Below are positions 31,674-42,546 of a stretch of 64,000 nt of DNA, in pieces. The position numbers and the translations under genes are program-made. The notes beneath the pieces are model-generated. The model had not been told where the DNA came from, made no database searches, and worked only from the letters and a program-made list of their open reading frames with translations. The stretch comes from Rhizophagus irregularis. Its lineage: Eukaryota; Glomeromycota; Glomeromycetes; Glomerales; Glomeraceae. Within the stretch, counting starts at the first letter, position 1; each line of letters opens with the position of its first letter. The stretch spans positions 3,534,001 to 3,598,000 of the forward strand of contig NC_089450.1 in NCBI RefSeq assembly GCF_026210795.1, given 5' to 3'.

Positions 31674-34501
31674 TAGGGATGTTGAAGGTTCCAGGTTCAT
31701 GAACTTAAACCGAAAATTCTAAACCTGGTTTGAAGGAAACTCAGTTCCATTTTTGGAACTATATGTAAACTAAGTTTGTAATTAGTTCAACCAATCATAA
31801 ATGCAGATTTACATATAAAAATAGATTATATAAATATATTATATGATAATCAAGTGATAATTGATAATCAGTCATCTGATTATTTAAAAGTTGATCTAAC
31901 GCGTTTAAAAAAAATTTTATGTGTTATTACGACTATTAAAGATGGAGTTAACCATAGCAGAAACTAGCCAGTTACAACAATTAAGAGCTGAGATACTAGG
32001 CGAACTTGATAAAGATGAAAATAATTTATATAGTGAAGAGGAAGAAGAAAATATTAATGAAGACGAAAACTTAAATAACAAAAAGAGTTCTGCTTGGAAC
32101 TATTTTAAATTACAAATTTCTGGGAAAAAAATATGTAAAAATTGTTCTCGAGAATATGGTGAAAAGACGGGAATATCAACTTTAAAGAAACACCTTTATT
32201 ATAAACATAATATTATTATAGATAAAATTAAAAATACTCAAACAACTTTGAATTTTCTTAGAGTTGATCCATGACCAATTACCGAACAGCAGGTGTAAAA
32301 TATAGCTTTTGTAGATTGAATAATCTCTGACCTACAACCATTTAAAATTGTTGAAAATCCCCATTTTGTTTATATGTTTAAAATATTTGATCCAAGATAT
32401 CAAGTTCCTACTTCGGCAGAATTTAAAGGAAATGGTTGTAAATAAATTTAATACAATCAGAAAAAATATTGGTGCATTTATGGCTCAAATTCCAGGAAAA
32501 ATCGCGCTTACAGCTGACATGTGGACGAGTAAATTTACAAATGATGCATTTCTTGGCCTCACTGTCCATTATATTGATCAGAAATGGAAGTTGCAGAATT
32601 TCCTATTAGATATCATATCTTTTACTAAACGGCATACTGGAATCAATATTGCAACATCAATTAATAATGTTTTAAATGATTTTAATCTTCAAGAAAAAAC
32701 TTTGGCTCTTACAACTGATAATGAATCGGCTATGATTGTGTGTGGAAGAACGCTTAGACAACAATTGATTCTTCGAACTGATTCTCGAAAATTTTAGACA
32801 TTACCGTTGTGCCGCCCATATTCTTAATCTTGCTGCACAACAAGGACTTGAAATGATATCAGATGAAGTTATTAAAGTACGAGAATTAATGAATAAAATT
32901 AAGCATTCAATAGTAATTAGCGATCAGTTAAAAAATTTGTGTTCATACGCAAAAATTACATATTTGAGACCAGAATTGGATTGTAAGACGAGATGGAATT
33001 CAACTTTTAATATGTTAAGAAAATTGGAAAAAATGTGGCGTGGATTGCAATTATTGGCAGTTGAAAATAAGGAAATTCAAAATTTAATGCCTACCAATAA
33101 TGAATGGAAAATAATTAAAGTCAGTATTGAATAATTGAATGAATATTAGTATTAATTTATATTCATTATAATTAATACAATTTCTTTGATTTTTTTTATC
33201 ATAGGATACACTTACTGTTTTGGAGCCTTTGGAAAAAGCTACAGTCTATCTTTCTGCTGCTAGATATCCGACAATTGCAGATGTTCGGTTTGTTTTTTTA
33301 GGAATTTTGGATTATTTGAATGATTTGATTGGATCGGAAGAATTTAGTCAAAATGAATTAGCATCATCTATAAATCAAAAGATTGATGACTATTGGAAAT
33401 ATATTGATGAACAAACTTTAGTAGCTGCAATTTTAGATCCTCGGACAAAACTTACTTTATTTGAATCAGGAACACCAACCGCTAACGCAATATCCACTGT
33501 TACAGCTTTATTACGTAGTTATCATGTTGTGACAAGTGAAAATTGCAAAAAAACCCAAGATGAAAATGATTATAGTAGTACACGGGAATATTTTGCACAA
33601 AAACAGTGTCGTTTATCTGAAAGTGATTCATACCGATCATCTATTTCTTCTATTCAAGTAGCTCTTATATCATTAAAGAAATTTTTTCGAATTAGACCGA
33701 TATTTAGCTTTACCTTGTGATGAAAAAGCAGATCCGTTATTGTGGCGGCAGGCACATCAATAAGAATTTCCAAAATTATCGTTAATGGCGAGAAGATACC
33801 TTTGTATTCAAGCAACTAAGCTTGCATGTGAACAACTTTTTTCTGTTGCAGCCAATACTATTACTAAAACCCGAAATAGACTTGACCCGCAGAAACAGTC
33901 AGGGCTACTTTGTGCACTAAATCCTGGTTGGAAAAAGAAGGTATAAGTAAAAATCATTAATACTAGTATCTGTAAATATAATTACTTACACAATTTACGT
34001 ATTTGAACATTATATGTGAAATGTATATACAGTATAAATACAACAATAAAGATAATTTTTGGCGAAAATTTAAGTGTATAAGGGTACGGTTGGTGGAGCA
34101 CTGGTGGAGCCATGGTTTTTTTATAAAAATTTTTTAAAATTAAACTAAACTTGGAGGTTAATCAATTAAACGATTAAAAATAAATTTACATGTACTCCAC
34201 ATAGTGTTTAATATTTTAAATATTTAACAACTTGCCGTAAAAATTGGAAGAAAAAAAAATACATATGTACTACGTATAATATCGTAAATCCCTCCATTAT
34301 TTGTTGAATATCACATGATATTTGAATTGCAACCGCTAATTAAATCGATTTTTATATTTAAATAAAGAGTTCGAACCTTATTTGAACCCCAGTTTCAAAC
34401 AAGTTCAAAACTTATTATAAAAACTCAGTTCCCGAGTTCTACCTATTGGAAATTTAAGGAACTGAACCTAAACCAAACCTAAACGGACCTTAACATCCCT
34501 A
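31674..34501 (+). mobile_element. hAT transposon 1 (about 2.8 kb, inactive)
   Basis: The terminal inverted repeats begin TAGGGATGTTGAAGGTTCC on the left and, complemented, TAGGGATGTTAAGGTCCG on the right. These are hAT-type ends with the internal motif GGTTCA(G/T). It encloses one degraded transposase gene (31942-33946). I could not find a clean 8-base target duplication, so the exact end may be off by a few bases. Confidence 0.75.
31942..33946 (+). pseudogene. hAT transposase 1 with BED zinc finger, inactivated
   Basis: ATG at 31942 begins MELTIAETSQLQQLRAEILG. Next comes an acidic stretch and a BED zinc finger with C-x2-C (KICKNCSREYG) and HLYYKH. The catalytic region follows: KIALTADMWTSKFTNDAFLG (32500s), LALTTDNESAMIVCGR and CAAHILNLAAQ. 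Then come DCKTRWNSTFNML, a probable intron at 33119-33203 (GTCAGT...ATAG), and LEPLEKATVYLSAARYPTIAD. The C-terminal dimerisation segment reads KLACEQLFSVAANTITKTRN. Damage: in-frame TGA at 32272 and 32317, TAA at 32296, a frameshift near 32430, another near 32790, one near 33700 and a TAA at about 33761. This is a dead copy of a cut-and-paste transposase. Confidence 0.85.
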
Positions 34502-34680
34502 GATTAGATGCGCCTCAATTAGACGAATCCAATGAATCATAAATCATTAAATTCTGATCACTGGACGTCGAAATAATGTGATTTAATGGTCATTTTTTAG
34601 AGGTGTCTGGATACTTTTGGCAGGTGGGTGTATATGAAACATGGTGGCGTTCTTCTACAGTATGTACTATATATATATTT

Positions 34681-35040
34681 ATGATTATTTTATTTATTTT
34701 ATTTATTAATAGTAATTATTTATTAAAACTTCAGCGTTCATTATATGATCAGATTGATTCGAACATTGAAAAACTGAGGAAAAAACCTCGAATTCTAAAA
34801 ATTAAAAGAGTTCAAAGATGTAAAACAACAACAAGCATGCCTCCAGTGAATATACCAAATTGGTGTTTGACTGATGAGGCTCTTAAAAGATTTAATTGTT
34901 CAACAAATAAAATTCCAACATATGATTATAATACTGATCAATATGAAGAAAGTGACAAATATCATAATGATGAATATGAAAATAAAAAAATAAAAAATAA
35001 AAAAAACAAAAAAAGCAAAAAAAAGGGTAAAAAAACATAA
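34681..35040 (+). CDS. unrecognised lysine-rich ORF, possibly the last exon of a gene
   Basis: The ORF is open from 34603 (GTG), directly after TTTTTTAG, a possible splice acceptor. The first ATG is 34681. The readable product has a hydrophobic stretch (IFMIILFILFIN), then IEKLRKKPRILKIKRVQRCK, MPPVNIPNWCLTDEALKRFN and a tail of nearly pure Lys/Asn. An alternative is an intron from the GTATGT at about 34660 to TTATTAATAG near 34710, which would remove the hydrophobic part. It begins just outside the hAT element ending at 34501. Function unknown. It could be a real exon or chance. Confidence 0.35.
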   Translation: MIILFILFINSNYLLKLQRSLYDQIDSNIEKLRKKPRILKIKRVQRCKTTTSMPPVNIPNWCLTDEALKRFNCSTNKIPTYDYNTDQYEESDKYHNDEYENKKIKNKKNKKSKKKGKKT

Positions 35041-35348
35041 AAATAATTAAATATTATGATTAAATACTTTTATTAGGTTATTTTTATCAATTGACATTTA
35101 TACGAATTGATTAAAATAAAGTTGTATATAAGATTAATTTGAACATTCAATCCAATTAATTTTAAAATAAAATATGTATATTTTTAATATTTTCATCAGT
35201 TATTCGTGATATCAGAAAAAATAAAAAAAAATTGAAAATAAGGGGTTTTATATGAATAAACGATTATCTTTAATATTAAAATACTTTTTTTAGTAATAAT
35301 TTTAATATACCTCTTTGGATTATATAATACAAATAAATAAATATTTTG

Positions 35349-36013
35349 CATATCAGTACTAGAGATGGGAAAACTTCGAGAAAGGAGCAGCTCGAGTATG
35401 GTTTTGGAGCGCATGTCCCACTTAGCGTTCAAACCGACTCAAACCGACTTGAACAAATTTGAACCGACTTGAACCGACTTGACCGACTTGAACCATTTTA
35501 TCACGTGACATTACACAAATTTCCAAAAAAGGAAAATGTCACCTGCGAAAAATTTGAAAAATCATGTTTAAGGATTTATTAAAGCCGGTTAGTGTTACAA
35601 AAAACTTAGTTTGAGTCACTTTAAGTCAGTTTGAGTCGCTTGAGTCAGTTTGAGCTGCTTGAACCGCTCAAGTTGGTTTGAGTCAGTTTGAGCTGCTTGA
35701 ACCGCTCAAGTCGGTTTGAGTCGGTTTGAGCAGTTCAAGTTAGTTTAAGTCGGTTTAGACTGAGCCGCTCCAAGTCAGTTTAACGGCTCTATTGGGCGAA
35801 GTTGAACCGACGAGCTACTTCCTATCTCTAATCAGTACCCGATATGTGTAAGATTGATTCAGTGTTATATATCAGTGACTAATCGTTTAAATATCGGGAA
35901 TCTGATTTTTAGGCATATTTGATATGTTACATATCGGGTATCTGATATGTAATAAATGTCCAATATGTATCTGATTAGTCACTGATATATAGGTACCCGA
36001 TATGTACCTGATG
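35349..36013. repeat. foldback element interrupted by a hAT-like insert
   Basis: Without the insert at 35360-35830 the sequence reads CATATCAGTACCCGATATGT and continues to a mirrored end near 36013 (CCCGATATGTACCTGATGGC). Inner arms ATATATCAGTGACTAATC (about 35870) and GATTAGTCACTGATATAT (about 35980) are exact complements. A third pair, ATATCGGGTATCTGATATG, lies between. It looks like an old palindromic element. Confidence 0.6.
35360..35830. mobile_element. 471-bp non-autonomous hAT-like element with perfect 8-bp duplication
   Basis: The ends are TAGAGATGGGAA and, complemented, TAGAGATAGGAA. ATCAGTAC is duplicated exactly on both sides (35352-35359 and 35831-35838), the 8-base signature of hAT elements. 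The interior is crowded with direct and inverted copies of GAACCGACTT and AAGTCGGTTTGAG, which look like transposase-binding subterminal repeats. It carries a 41-base box (35495-35535) also found in the element at 43977-44563. Confidence 0.9.
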
Positions 36014-36093
36014 GCATTAATTTTGACCAGTGGTTGTGCTTTATTATAATGGTCTAACAGTGAGAAGAGACTTACCAGTTCGTTTTCTGATGT

Positions 36094-36300
36094 TCATCCA
36101 CCAGGTTTCCAGTTTTCATAGGGGAGCAGGATCTGAAATTTATGAGTTGGGTATCGGGATTGGAGTTGCTGTTCAAGTCTGGCAATAGCTCGTCTAGAAA
36201 ATCTTGCGCCTGAATACTGTAGTTCTTTAATGTCTGGTCTTGTAAGTAAAGACTGAACAATCTCTGAATAAACCATTTGATGTATTTATGAATTGTGTTC
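36094..36300 (-). pseudogene. coding fragment of unknown family ending at a TGA, with a donor-like site beyond
   Basis: The frame from about 36276 to 36094 gives MVYSEIVQSLLTRPDIKELQ, ARFSRRAIARLEQQLQSRYP and FQILLPYENWKPGG, then TGA. Reading through the TGA as a former Trp gives TSENEL directly before GTAAGT, a good splice donor at about 36076. That suggests a former exon. The overlapping frame 36072-36302 is less convincing. Family unknown. Confidence 0.4.
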
Positions 36301-36354
36301 AATTGTAATATAGGTTTTTTATATAAAAAATATAAGATAGCTAAGAGGTGCTTA

Positions 36355-36775
36355 TCTTATTAAAAGGAGTCAATCTTGCTACACATGTGATCAAGATCCT
36401 CTTCATCCCAGTCTACATATCCATTGGCAGCTTTCCACTGGCATTCCATATCAGTCTTTGGATGCTCCTTTGGAATCTCTTGCGCTTTTTCCTTATCTAA
36501 CCTCATAGTTTCATACCCAGAGGGGTAGGGATAATCTCAGCATTGCGATCCTCCTTATATACTCTTATTATATCCGCAAGTTCTTTATTGCTAACTGCTT
36601 TAGGTAAGTCCCCATTATATTCGATCCAGTCCTTGAAGCAGTTTACTACTTCCCTAAGGTAGTACGTACTTGTTCTCAACATGTGTTGTGGGACATTCCT
36701 CTACTTTGAACGCAAGTATATCCCAATCATACTCATCTGATTCGTCTTGATACTTAGCCCATAGATAGGACCCCG
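36355..36775 (-). pseudogene. broken gene fragment with VDWDEEDLD motif
   Basis: Three successive frames give coherent protein. First YLWAKYQDESDEYDWDILAF and FKVEECPTTHVENKYV (from 36775), then YYLREVVNCFKDWIEYNGDL and SNKELADIIRVYKED, and last SGYETMRLDKEKAQEIPKEH, ECQWKAANGYVDWDEEDLDH and MCSKIDSF, ending at TAA near 36359. Two frameshifts separate them. GC content is higher than the flanks. From general knowledge the last part resembles predicted Rhizophagus proteins of unknown function. It is probably a decayed gene copy. Confidence 0.5.
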
Positions 36776-37210
36776 GAAAATACTTATATAGGTAAGGTCC
36801 CAAAAATTTTTTTTGTTAGTAGCTCTAAGCAATATCAGCTGCTTGAAAATTAGTTTTATTTTATATGTATATGTTTGATGACGCACTCCAGTTACACTAG
36901 ATTTTACATTTTTTGATTTCATCTTATAAATGTTATAAATGTTATAAATGTAAACCATTCCACAATGACGGGAACTATAGCTCTATAAAAATATAACCAT
37001 GCAAGCGGTGGGCTAAATAATCATATTTAAATGTAAAAAGAATCATAAAATCTGAATTCCTGATAAAGTTAGATTGCGAAACTTTAAATGAATGTATTTT
37101 ATTTATTATATCAACAAATGATGTTATTGTAAAGTATAAAATATGAGTTCTCAGAAAAAAATTTACAATTTCTTCGTAAAGATCTATAAAAGAAATATCA
37201 CATTATTTAT
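36776..37210. other. intergenic region, 3' flank of F-box gene 3
   Basis: A/T-rich sequence with a small TGTTATAAA triplet repeat (ATCTTATAAATGTTATAAAT) near 36925-36950. No gene is supported. Confidence 0.3.
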
Positions 37211-38743
37211 TTATATGTTATCAATATTACACCAACCTTTTAAAGTACCATTAGATTGAAAATCGTTCAAAATATTAGAATATTCATCGCCCATATCAAA
37301 ATCACAAAATAATGATAAATATAAAGGGTTTCTACCTTTCCATGATTTCAGGAAAGTTTCTAATTCTAAAGCACTAAATCTCCAACTACCACTTAAAGTA
37401 AGTTGAACTAAGTTACAAGGAAATTTTTTGATAAATAAATCAAAAATAGATGCGCCATCACAAGCTAAATTATAATCAATATCAACATTTTCTTGATTAT
37501 CATCGTAGTCATCATCATCATCATTATCATCCCACCAAGATTCTTCAAGATTAGAAAAAGTTGATAAAGCTTCCAGACCTAAGTATTTAATATTTCTACA
37601 GGATGATAACAATTGTTCTAAATCATCATAAATTTCTTCAATATACCAAAGTATAATATCTTCAATGTTTGGACAGAAATTGATGATTGAATTAATATAT
37701 GGTTTTAATTCTCCTTCTGACGGATGTGGAGCAGTTCCAAAATGAATTTTTCTTAAAAATCCGTGAGTAGTTTGAATAAGAGAAGTATAAAGATCCAGAG
37801 GTTGATAAGCTGAATTTATAATTTCTAATATTTCCAATTTTGGTAGTTCCGCACAAATTAAATCTTCTAAATCTGTATCAATATCTTTAACTAAAATCTT
37901 TAAAGATTTTAACTCAGTTAAGTTACAAAGAGTTGTAACAGGTACGCAAATACAAAATTCAAAAGTTATACTTATTAAAGATTTTGACTGAGTTTCTAAT
38001 GCTTTACCGATTTTTTCACATGAATCACCTTCAATTGAACATAATTTCACTTGTTGCAAATTATTTTGTAAAGAAATTAATGCTTCTAACCCTTCATTAT
38101 CATCTCCGCATGGATTAATAACCATTTTTTTAATATTTCTACAAACTTGCGCTAAATCCAAAAATAATTTTGATGGACTATAAGTTGAACATATAAATTC
38201 ATGTAAAGATGTTAAACATTGATCGGCTCCCAGGAAATGCAAAATGGACGTACTTGGTAGTTCAAGATATTTCACACAGGAACATTTACTCATGAATAAT
38301 TTCCATAATTCATTTTCAATAATATTTGCATTATAATTCCATAATATAGCCGAAAAATTATTCTCGTTTGTAAGAGTCTCAACAATCTTTACAATATGTT
38401 CATTTGAAAGATATTGTATATATGATATGTAATTAAATAAGGGTTGTTGTTTTGTTATTGATGATTTATAATTGATACAATCTTTTTTAATGACATCTTT
38501 TTGTTCTTCAGAAAAACATAAAAATATTGTCCTTGATAATGATATCCAATAACTTTCATCTGTGTAAAAATTCCCTAATCTCCATGGATTTCGCCATAAT
38601 ATTTCTATAGTTGTTTCACACCATAGTCTATTAACCAGTAAACATGATAACAATGATTCTCTTTCTTCCTTTTGTGATCCTGATATCCCTTGCATTTGTT
38701 CAAATATCTCTCGGAGACAATCAGACGGTAGAAATGGTGTCAT
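37211..38743 (-). CDS. F-box protein, Glomeromycotina-type, gene 3
   Basis: Intronless 510-residue ORF, ATG at 38743, TAA at 37211. The F-box at residues 4-53 reads LPSDCLREIFEQ ... NRLWCETTIEILWRNPW. The spacer between the two helices is longer than in genes 1 and 2 (QGISGSQKEERE). Leucine-rich segments follow, with PLFNYISYIQYLSNEHIVKI near residue 100 and GSWRFSALELETFLKSWKGR near residue 467. An acidic loop (WWDDNDDDDDYDDNQENVD) lies at about residues 413-432, the same place as in gene 2. Base composition is slightly less A/T-rich than gene 2. Probably an SCF substrate receptor; target unknown. Confidence 0.88.
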   Translation of the reverse strand: MTPFLPSDCLREIFEQMQGISGSQKEERESLLSCLLVNRLWCETTIEILWRNPWRLGNFYTDESYWISLSRTIFLCFSEEQKDVIKKDCINYKSSITKQQPLFNYISYIQYLSNEHIVKIVETLTNENNFSAILWNYNANIIENELWKLFMSKCSCVKYLELPSTSILHFLGADQCLTSLHEFICSTYSPSKLFLDLAQVCRNIKKMVINPCGDDNEGLEALISLQNNLQQVKLCSIEGDSCEKIGKALETQSKSLISITFEFCICVPVTTLCNLTELKSLKILVKDIDTDLEDLICAELPKLEILEIINSAYQPLDLYTSLIQTTHGFLRKIHFGTAPHPSEGELKPYINSIINFCPNIEDIILWYIEEIYDDLEQLLSSCRNIKYLGLEALSTFSNLEESWWDDNDDDDDYDDNQENVDIDYNLACDGASIFDLFIKKFPCNLVQLTLSGSWRFSALELETFLKSWKGRNPLYLSLFCDFDMGDEYSNILNDFQSNGTLKGWCNIDNI

Positions 38744-39631
38744 TTTTTTGTATAGATACGTTCAAAGTTCTTTTATTGATTGAAACTCTTTTGTTGTAAT
38801 AAAATCGTAAATAAAGACAGTAAGTTAGTTGGAAGGATATTGCTGTTGTGTTATTTCCTTTGTTGACTTGGAAATAAATAAAAAAAGAACTTTTTTGCGA
38901 GTTAATAATTAGTATAAATGTTAATAATACGACTATGTTCGACGCGAATTTTTTTTTATTTGCAATAAAATAAAATAAAAAAAAAACTTTACCTACTTAA
39001 AAACTAACAATAAAAAAGGAGAAAAATTTTTTTTGTAAATAAAAAGCCACGAAGTTGTATAAATAGTATACGTTGAGGGCAATATCGGAGAATTTTCATT
39101 GGTTCGAATTTATTTAATAATGGAAACTAATTATTGGTACTAATAACCGGCATCTGCAATTAATAAAGTTGCATTTGTACACGTTTATTTATTTTCTCTC
39201 CCTAAACAAAACATAATCATGTTTAATTTCCTGTTTAAAATTTTGTATCATAATTTTTCACATCATCTAAATATCTATTTTTTAAAAAAAGTATTTCGTC
39301 CTTCTATATAACGAATTTGTAATACAAAATTCGGTGACACAATAACAAAAGTAAATCTAAATCTCGCCCCCATATGTGATGCTTAAATCTCGCCTTTATT
39401 CCAAAAAAGGATATTTTTGTGCCGATCATTTAATTCTGGCCAGAATTAAACACGTCACGTTGGGGTGGTCAGTCAACTAAGTAAATCAAAACTATTATGT
39501 GGTTAACCAACTATAAGCTTATTTAAATTTTTTGATCAACATAATATTTATATAAATTCATAAATAAACGTAAAGCTTATTTTTTTAGATGCCCAGATTG
39601 AATAACAACTTCTTTCTCGGTTATTTTGGTA
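38744..39631. promoter_or_regulatory. 5' flank of F-box gene 3 and gene-free DNA
   Basis: The gene 3 promoter must lie in the first few hundred bases, but no specific site can be named. At 39405-39460 the sequence GCCGATCATTTAATTCTGGC and GGCCAGAATTA resembles part of the interior of the element at 43977-44563 (about 44260-44285), so a transposon remnant is likely. Confidence 0.35.
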
Positions 39632-39910
39632 TAGTGTTTGGAATCATGTAACAGTTATTCGAATAACTCGAGTATATTCGAGTATTCGAATAAGTATAGT
39701 GGTTATTCGAGTATTCATTTAGCCAGATATAGTATAGTTAAAATTCTAATTGGGCATTAAATCCTTAAATTTAACTGAGTTAAAAGGCTAAAAATCATGT
39801 AAATCATTACTATAAAAGGAAATTTAACTTATTCGAATATTATTCGAATACACTTTATAAATTTAAATGAATACTCGAGTGTATTCGAATATATTCGATT
39901 CCAAACACTA
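39632..39910. mobile_element. 279-bp hAT-like MITE with 8-bp duplication
   Basis: The ends TAGTGTTTGGAATC and its complement are followed inward by several ATTCGAATA and ACTCGAGTA blocks. TTTTGGTA is duplicated exactly at 39624-39631 and 39911-39918. An 8-base duplication with a TAG start fits hAT-type transposition. No ORF. Confidence 0.88.
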
Positions 39911-40025
39911 TTTTGGTATTAATTAATTTTTATGAACTATGACCATAAAGTTACGAAGCATTTTTTTTACATTAGCCATTAAATTTTCTAGTATTATAGA
40001 CTAAAAATCATCTATATATCAAAGT

Positions 40026-40638
40026 TATACTTGTGTCCAAAATTATTTTAGTATTACGGAAATACGTAATTACGTAATTCTGTAATTATTAAGTAATTCA
40101 TTAGAAAAACTCTGTATTCCATAATTGATTTCGGACTCCGTAATTAATTTCGTATTACGAAAATATTTGGCCAGAATTAGCCTTAATTTTGGCCGATTTA
40201 TATATAAAAACTTTAACAAATAATAACTTGGCACCCAGTGATCCGCTTTGGATGATCTTACTACCATTTGATTCGTCTTGATAAGACGATTCTAATGGTA
40301 GTAAGATCATTTAAATCAAATCACTAGATCGCGATCTGATACCAATAACTTTTAAATATTTATAGCGTAATAGCTCCGCCAATTTCAATGCTAGAAAGAT
40401 GATCTTACCGCCATTAGAATCGTCTCGTCATGACGAATCGAATGGTGGTAAATTCATTCAAATCTAATCACTAGATCGTGCTCCGACACCAAAATTCATT
40501 AAATGTTTATAGTAATTTTACTCTATCAATATCGGTGCTATAGAAATGAAACACATATCATTAGATTCGCCTCGATGAGACGAATCGAATGGTAGTAAGA
40601 TCATCGAAATCTGATCACTAGATCCCGAGATATAAAGG
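40026..40638. mobile_element. hAT-like element of the TATACTTGTGTCC family, copy 1 (right end missing)
   Basis: Nearly identical base for base to 48174-48787, starting TATACTTGTGTCC. It contains GGAAATACGTAATTACGTAA, and three separate stretches of ACCATT(C/T)GATTCGTCT-type palindromes. After GAGATAT it stops matching and is replaced by another element end (40640-40776), so about 140 bases of the right end are missing here. Confidence 0.85.
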
Positions 40639-40639
40639 T

Positions 40640-40776
40640 GGCATATTTTATTTTTTTTATTATTTAGGCATTTACTTTGCCATGCACTTTTTTATAATTT
40701 AATAATTTTTAATAAAATGAAATTTGTGATCGGCAAATGATCATCAAGTGATATAAAGCATGTTCGCTATGCTTGT
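40640..40776. mobile_element. right-end fragment of the CAGCATAGCGG family
   Basis: The last 50 bases (GTGATCGGCAAATGATCATC, then AAGTGATATAAAGCATGTTCGCTATGC) match the right end of the 826-base element at 13381-14206 with few changes. The left end is missing. It abuts the truncated copy at 40026-40638. Confidence 0.7.
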
Positions 40777-42254
40777 GCAACACATAATGTGGATAGACAT
40801 CTCTACTGTACTAATATTACAGCATTGCAGGATCCCAAAAAATACATAAAAAGGTCATATTTGAGTTTGCTTAAAAAGAACCTAAATTTTCATGAAAATC
40901 TTGCCTTTTTTAGATAGTGCTGGCCTAAATTTTATTGTCCGTTTTGATACTGGCTAGTATTATCTTAATTCTGGCCCTGAAAAGTTGCTTATTTTAGGCC
41001 AAAATCTTGCTGATCATTTATGACTTCCATATGTATTTTTCGGGTCCTAGCATCATCCAATCAGTTACAGCTAACATCTTTAATTTATTTTTGTTTAACT
41101 TACTGCAATATAAAAAAGTCTCTCTTTCTCTATTTATTTTATTTTTGATATCACTAACTTTTAACTTTCTTTTAGTTTTCTTGATTTTGGACTTTCTTCA
41201 ATTCCACATTTCCACTCACTTTAAAATTTATAAAGTTAAGTTAACTTACTGTTATTTTGATGATTGCGAAAATTTTATTTTACTCATAAGCTTTCATTAC
41301 TATTATTTTTTTAGCTTCAACCTTTTCCATCTCTAATTTTAACAAACAAAAGCTAAGTAATTTATATATTTTTAATTAATTTCATTTATTTACAAAATTC
41401 AGAAACTAAATAATTTTTTTTTTAAAATGACTAGTAGTAATTTAATAATTACCTTTTTGTTTAGTATTAAGTCCTCAACCCTGGTACATCTGAAATAATC
41501 CGATAGACATAATTCTTTTTTTCTGTAGGATTTTATTCTGAAATGATACTATCTAGAGAAAAAAATAGTTGAAACTGTTTAGCTTTCCCAATAACAGTTC
41601 AACTTTATTGCGGTATGAAGAAGCACTCTTGAGTTGTTAAACTACAGTTTGGTTCAAAAAGAAAGCGTTATTATTTTTTGACAATTGCGAAGAAGTAAAC
41701 TTTACCCTTTCATCTCTCTCCTTTTGTATTGTACAAAATAAACGATTTCTTATAACTTTTCTATATATAGTTGTGATATTTTTTATCATAAACTGCGGTG
41801 TAAAAATTTGGTCTAACGATTGATGGAAAGAGTTTTCTTCTCAATATAAAGTTAAAATTTTCTATAGTAACATTTAAATTATAAGCAGAATTCTTTTAAA
41901 ACTGTAAATTTTAGTCCAGATTTAAAAAGAATTCTTTACATTTTATAATTACTTAGATGAAAAAAGAAAAAGCTTTTTTTTTAGCAACCTTTGCTAGAAA
42001 AATTGTTAAAAAATTAGTAGATGAAAAATATAGTTAATTTTAGATATTAACTTTATTTTATTATACAAATAAAATTAATTACTAAGAAATGGAGCAATAA
42101 AATTTTGTATTATACCATTTATTTTTAATTTGTTATTTATTAATGTAGCATAAATTTCAGTGACATAATGTATATAAATAAACTAAATCCTTCACTTCAC
42201 TTTGAACAATAATTTATTAATAATATTATTTTATTTAGTAATTTTATTTTCAAA
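40777..42254. other. gene-free stretch
   Basis: Mostly A/T-rich. The 41007-41336 frame is hydrophobic because of T-rich DNA and has no start context or homology that I recognise. No repeat ends are seen. Confidence 0.3.
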
Positions 42255-42431
42255 TATACATGCTGCCCAAATTATTTTGGGATGCCATAATTATAATTTG
42301 GGATGCCATAATTCATTCAGTTTATATATAATTTACTATATAAAGTGCTAAAATAATTTGGGATGCCATAATTGAATTTGGGATTTTACTTATAATTACG
42401 GCAGTCCAAAATAATTTGGGTGGCATGTATA
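42255..42431. mobile_element. MITE of the GGATGCCATAATT family, copy 2, with 8-bp duplication
   Basis: The ends TATACATGCTGCCCAAATT and, complemented, TATACATGCCACCCAAATT are inverted repeats. TTTTCAAA is duplicated at 42247-42254 and 42432-42439. The right flank happens to continue with TATAC, so a 14-base direct repeat is visible in all. It aligns with the copy at 17651-17826. Confidence 0.8.
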
Positions 42432-42546
42432 TTTTCAAATATACAAAATGTGATAATTTCAGTAAGTCTAATAATTTGATAGTTATTTAATTTCTTATTA
42501 AAGTAAATAAACCTAGTTTACTTAATTATTCGTCAAATCACGTGAC

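Noticed and set aside
41007-41336. Hydrophobic 109-residue ORF as a membrane protein
   Set aside because: Hydrophobicity follows from T-rich DNA; no gene-like context or codon pattern.
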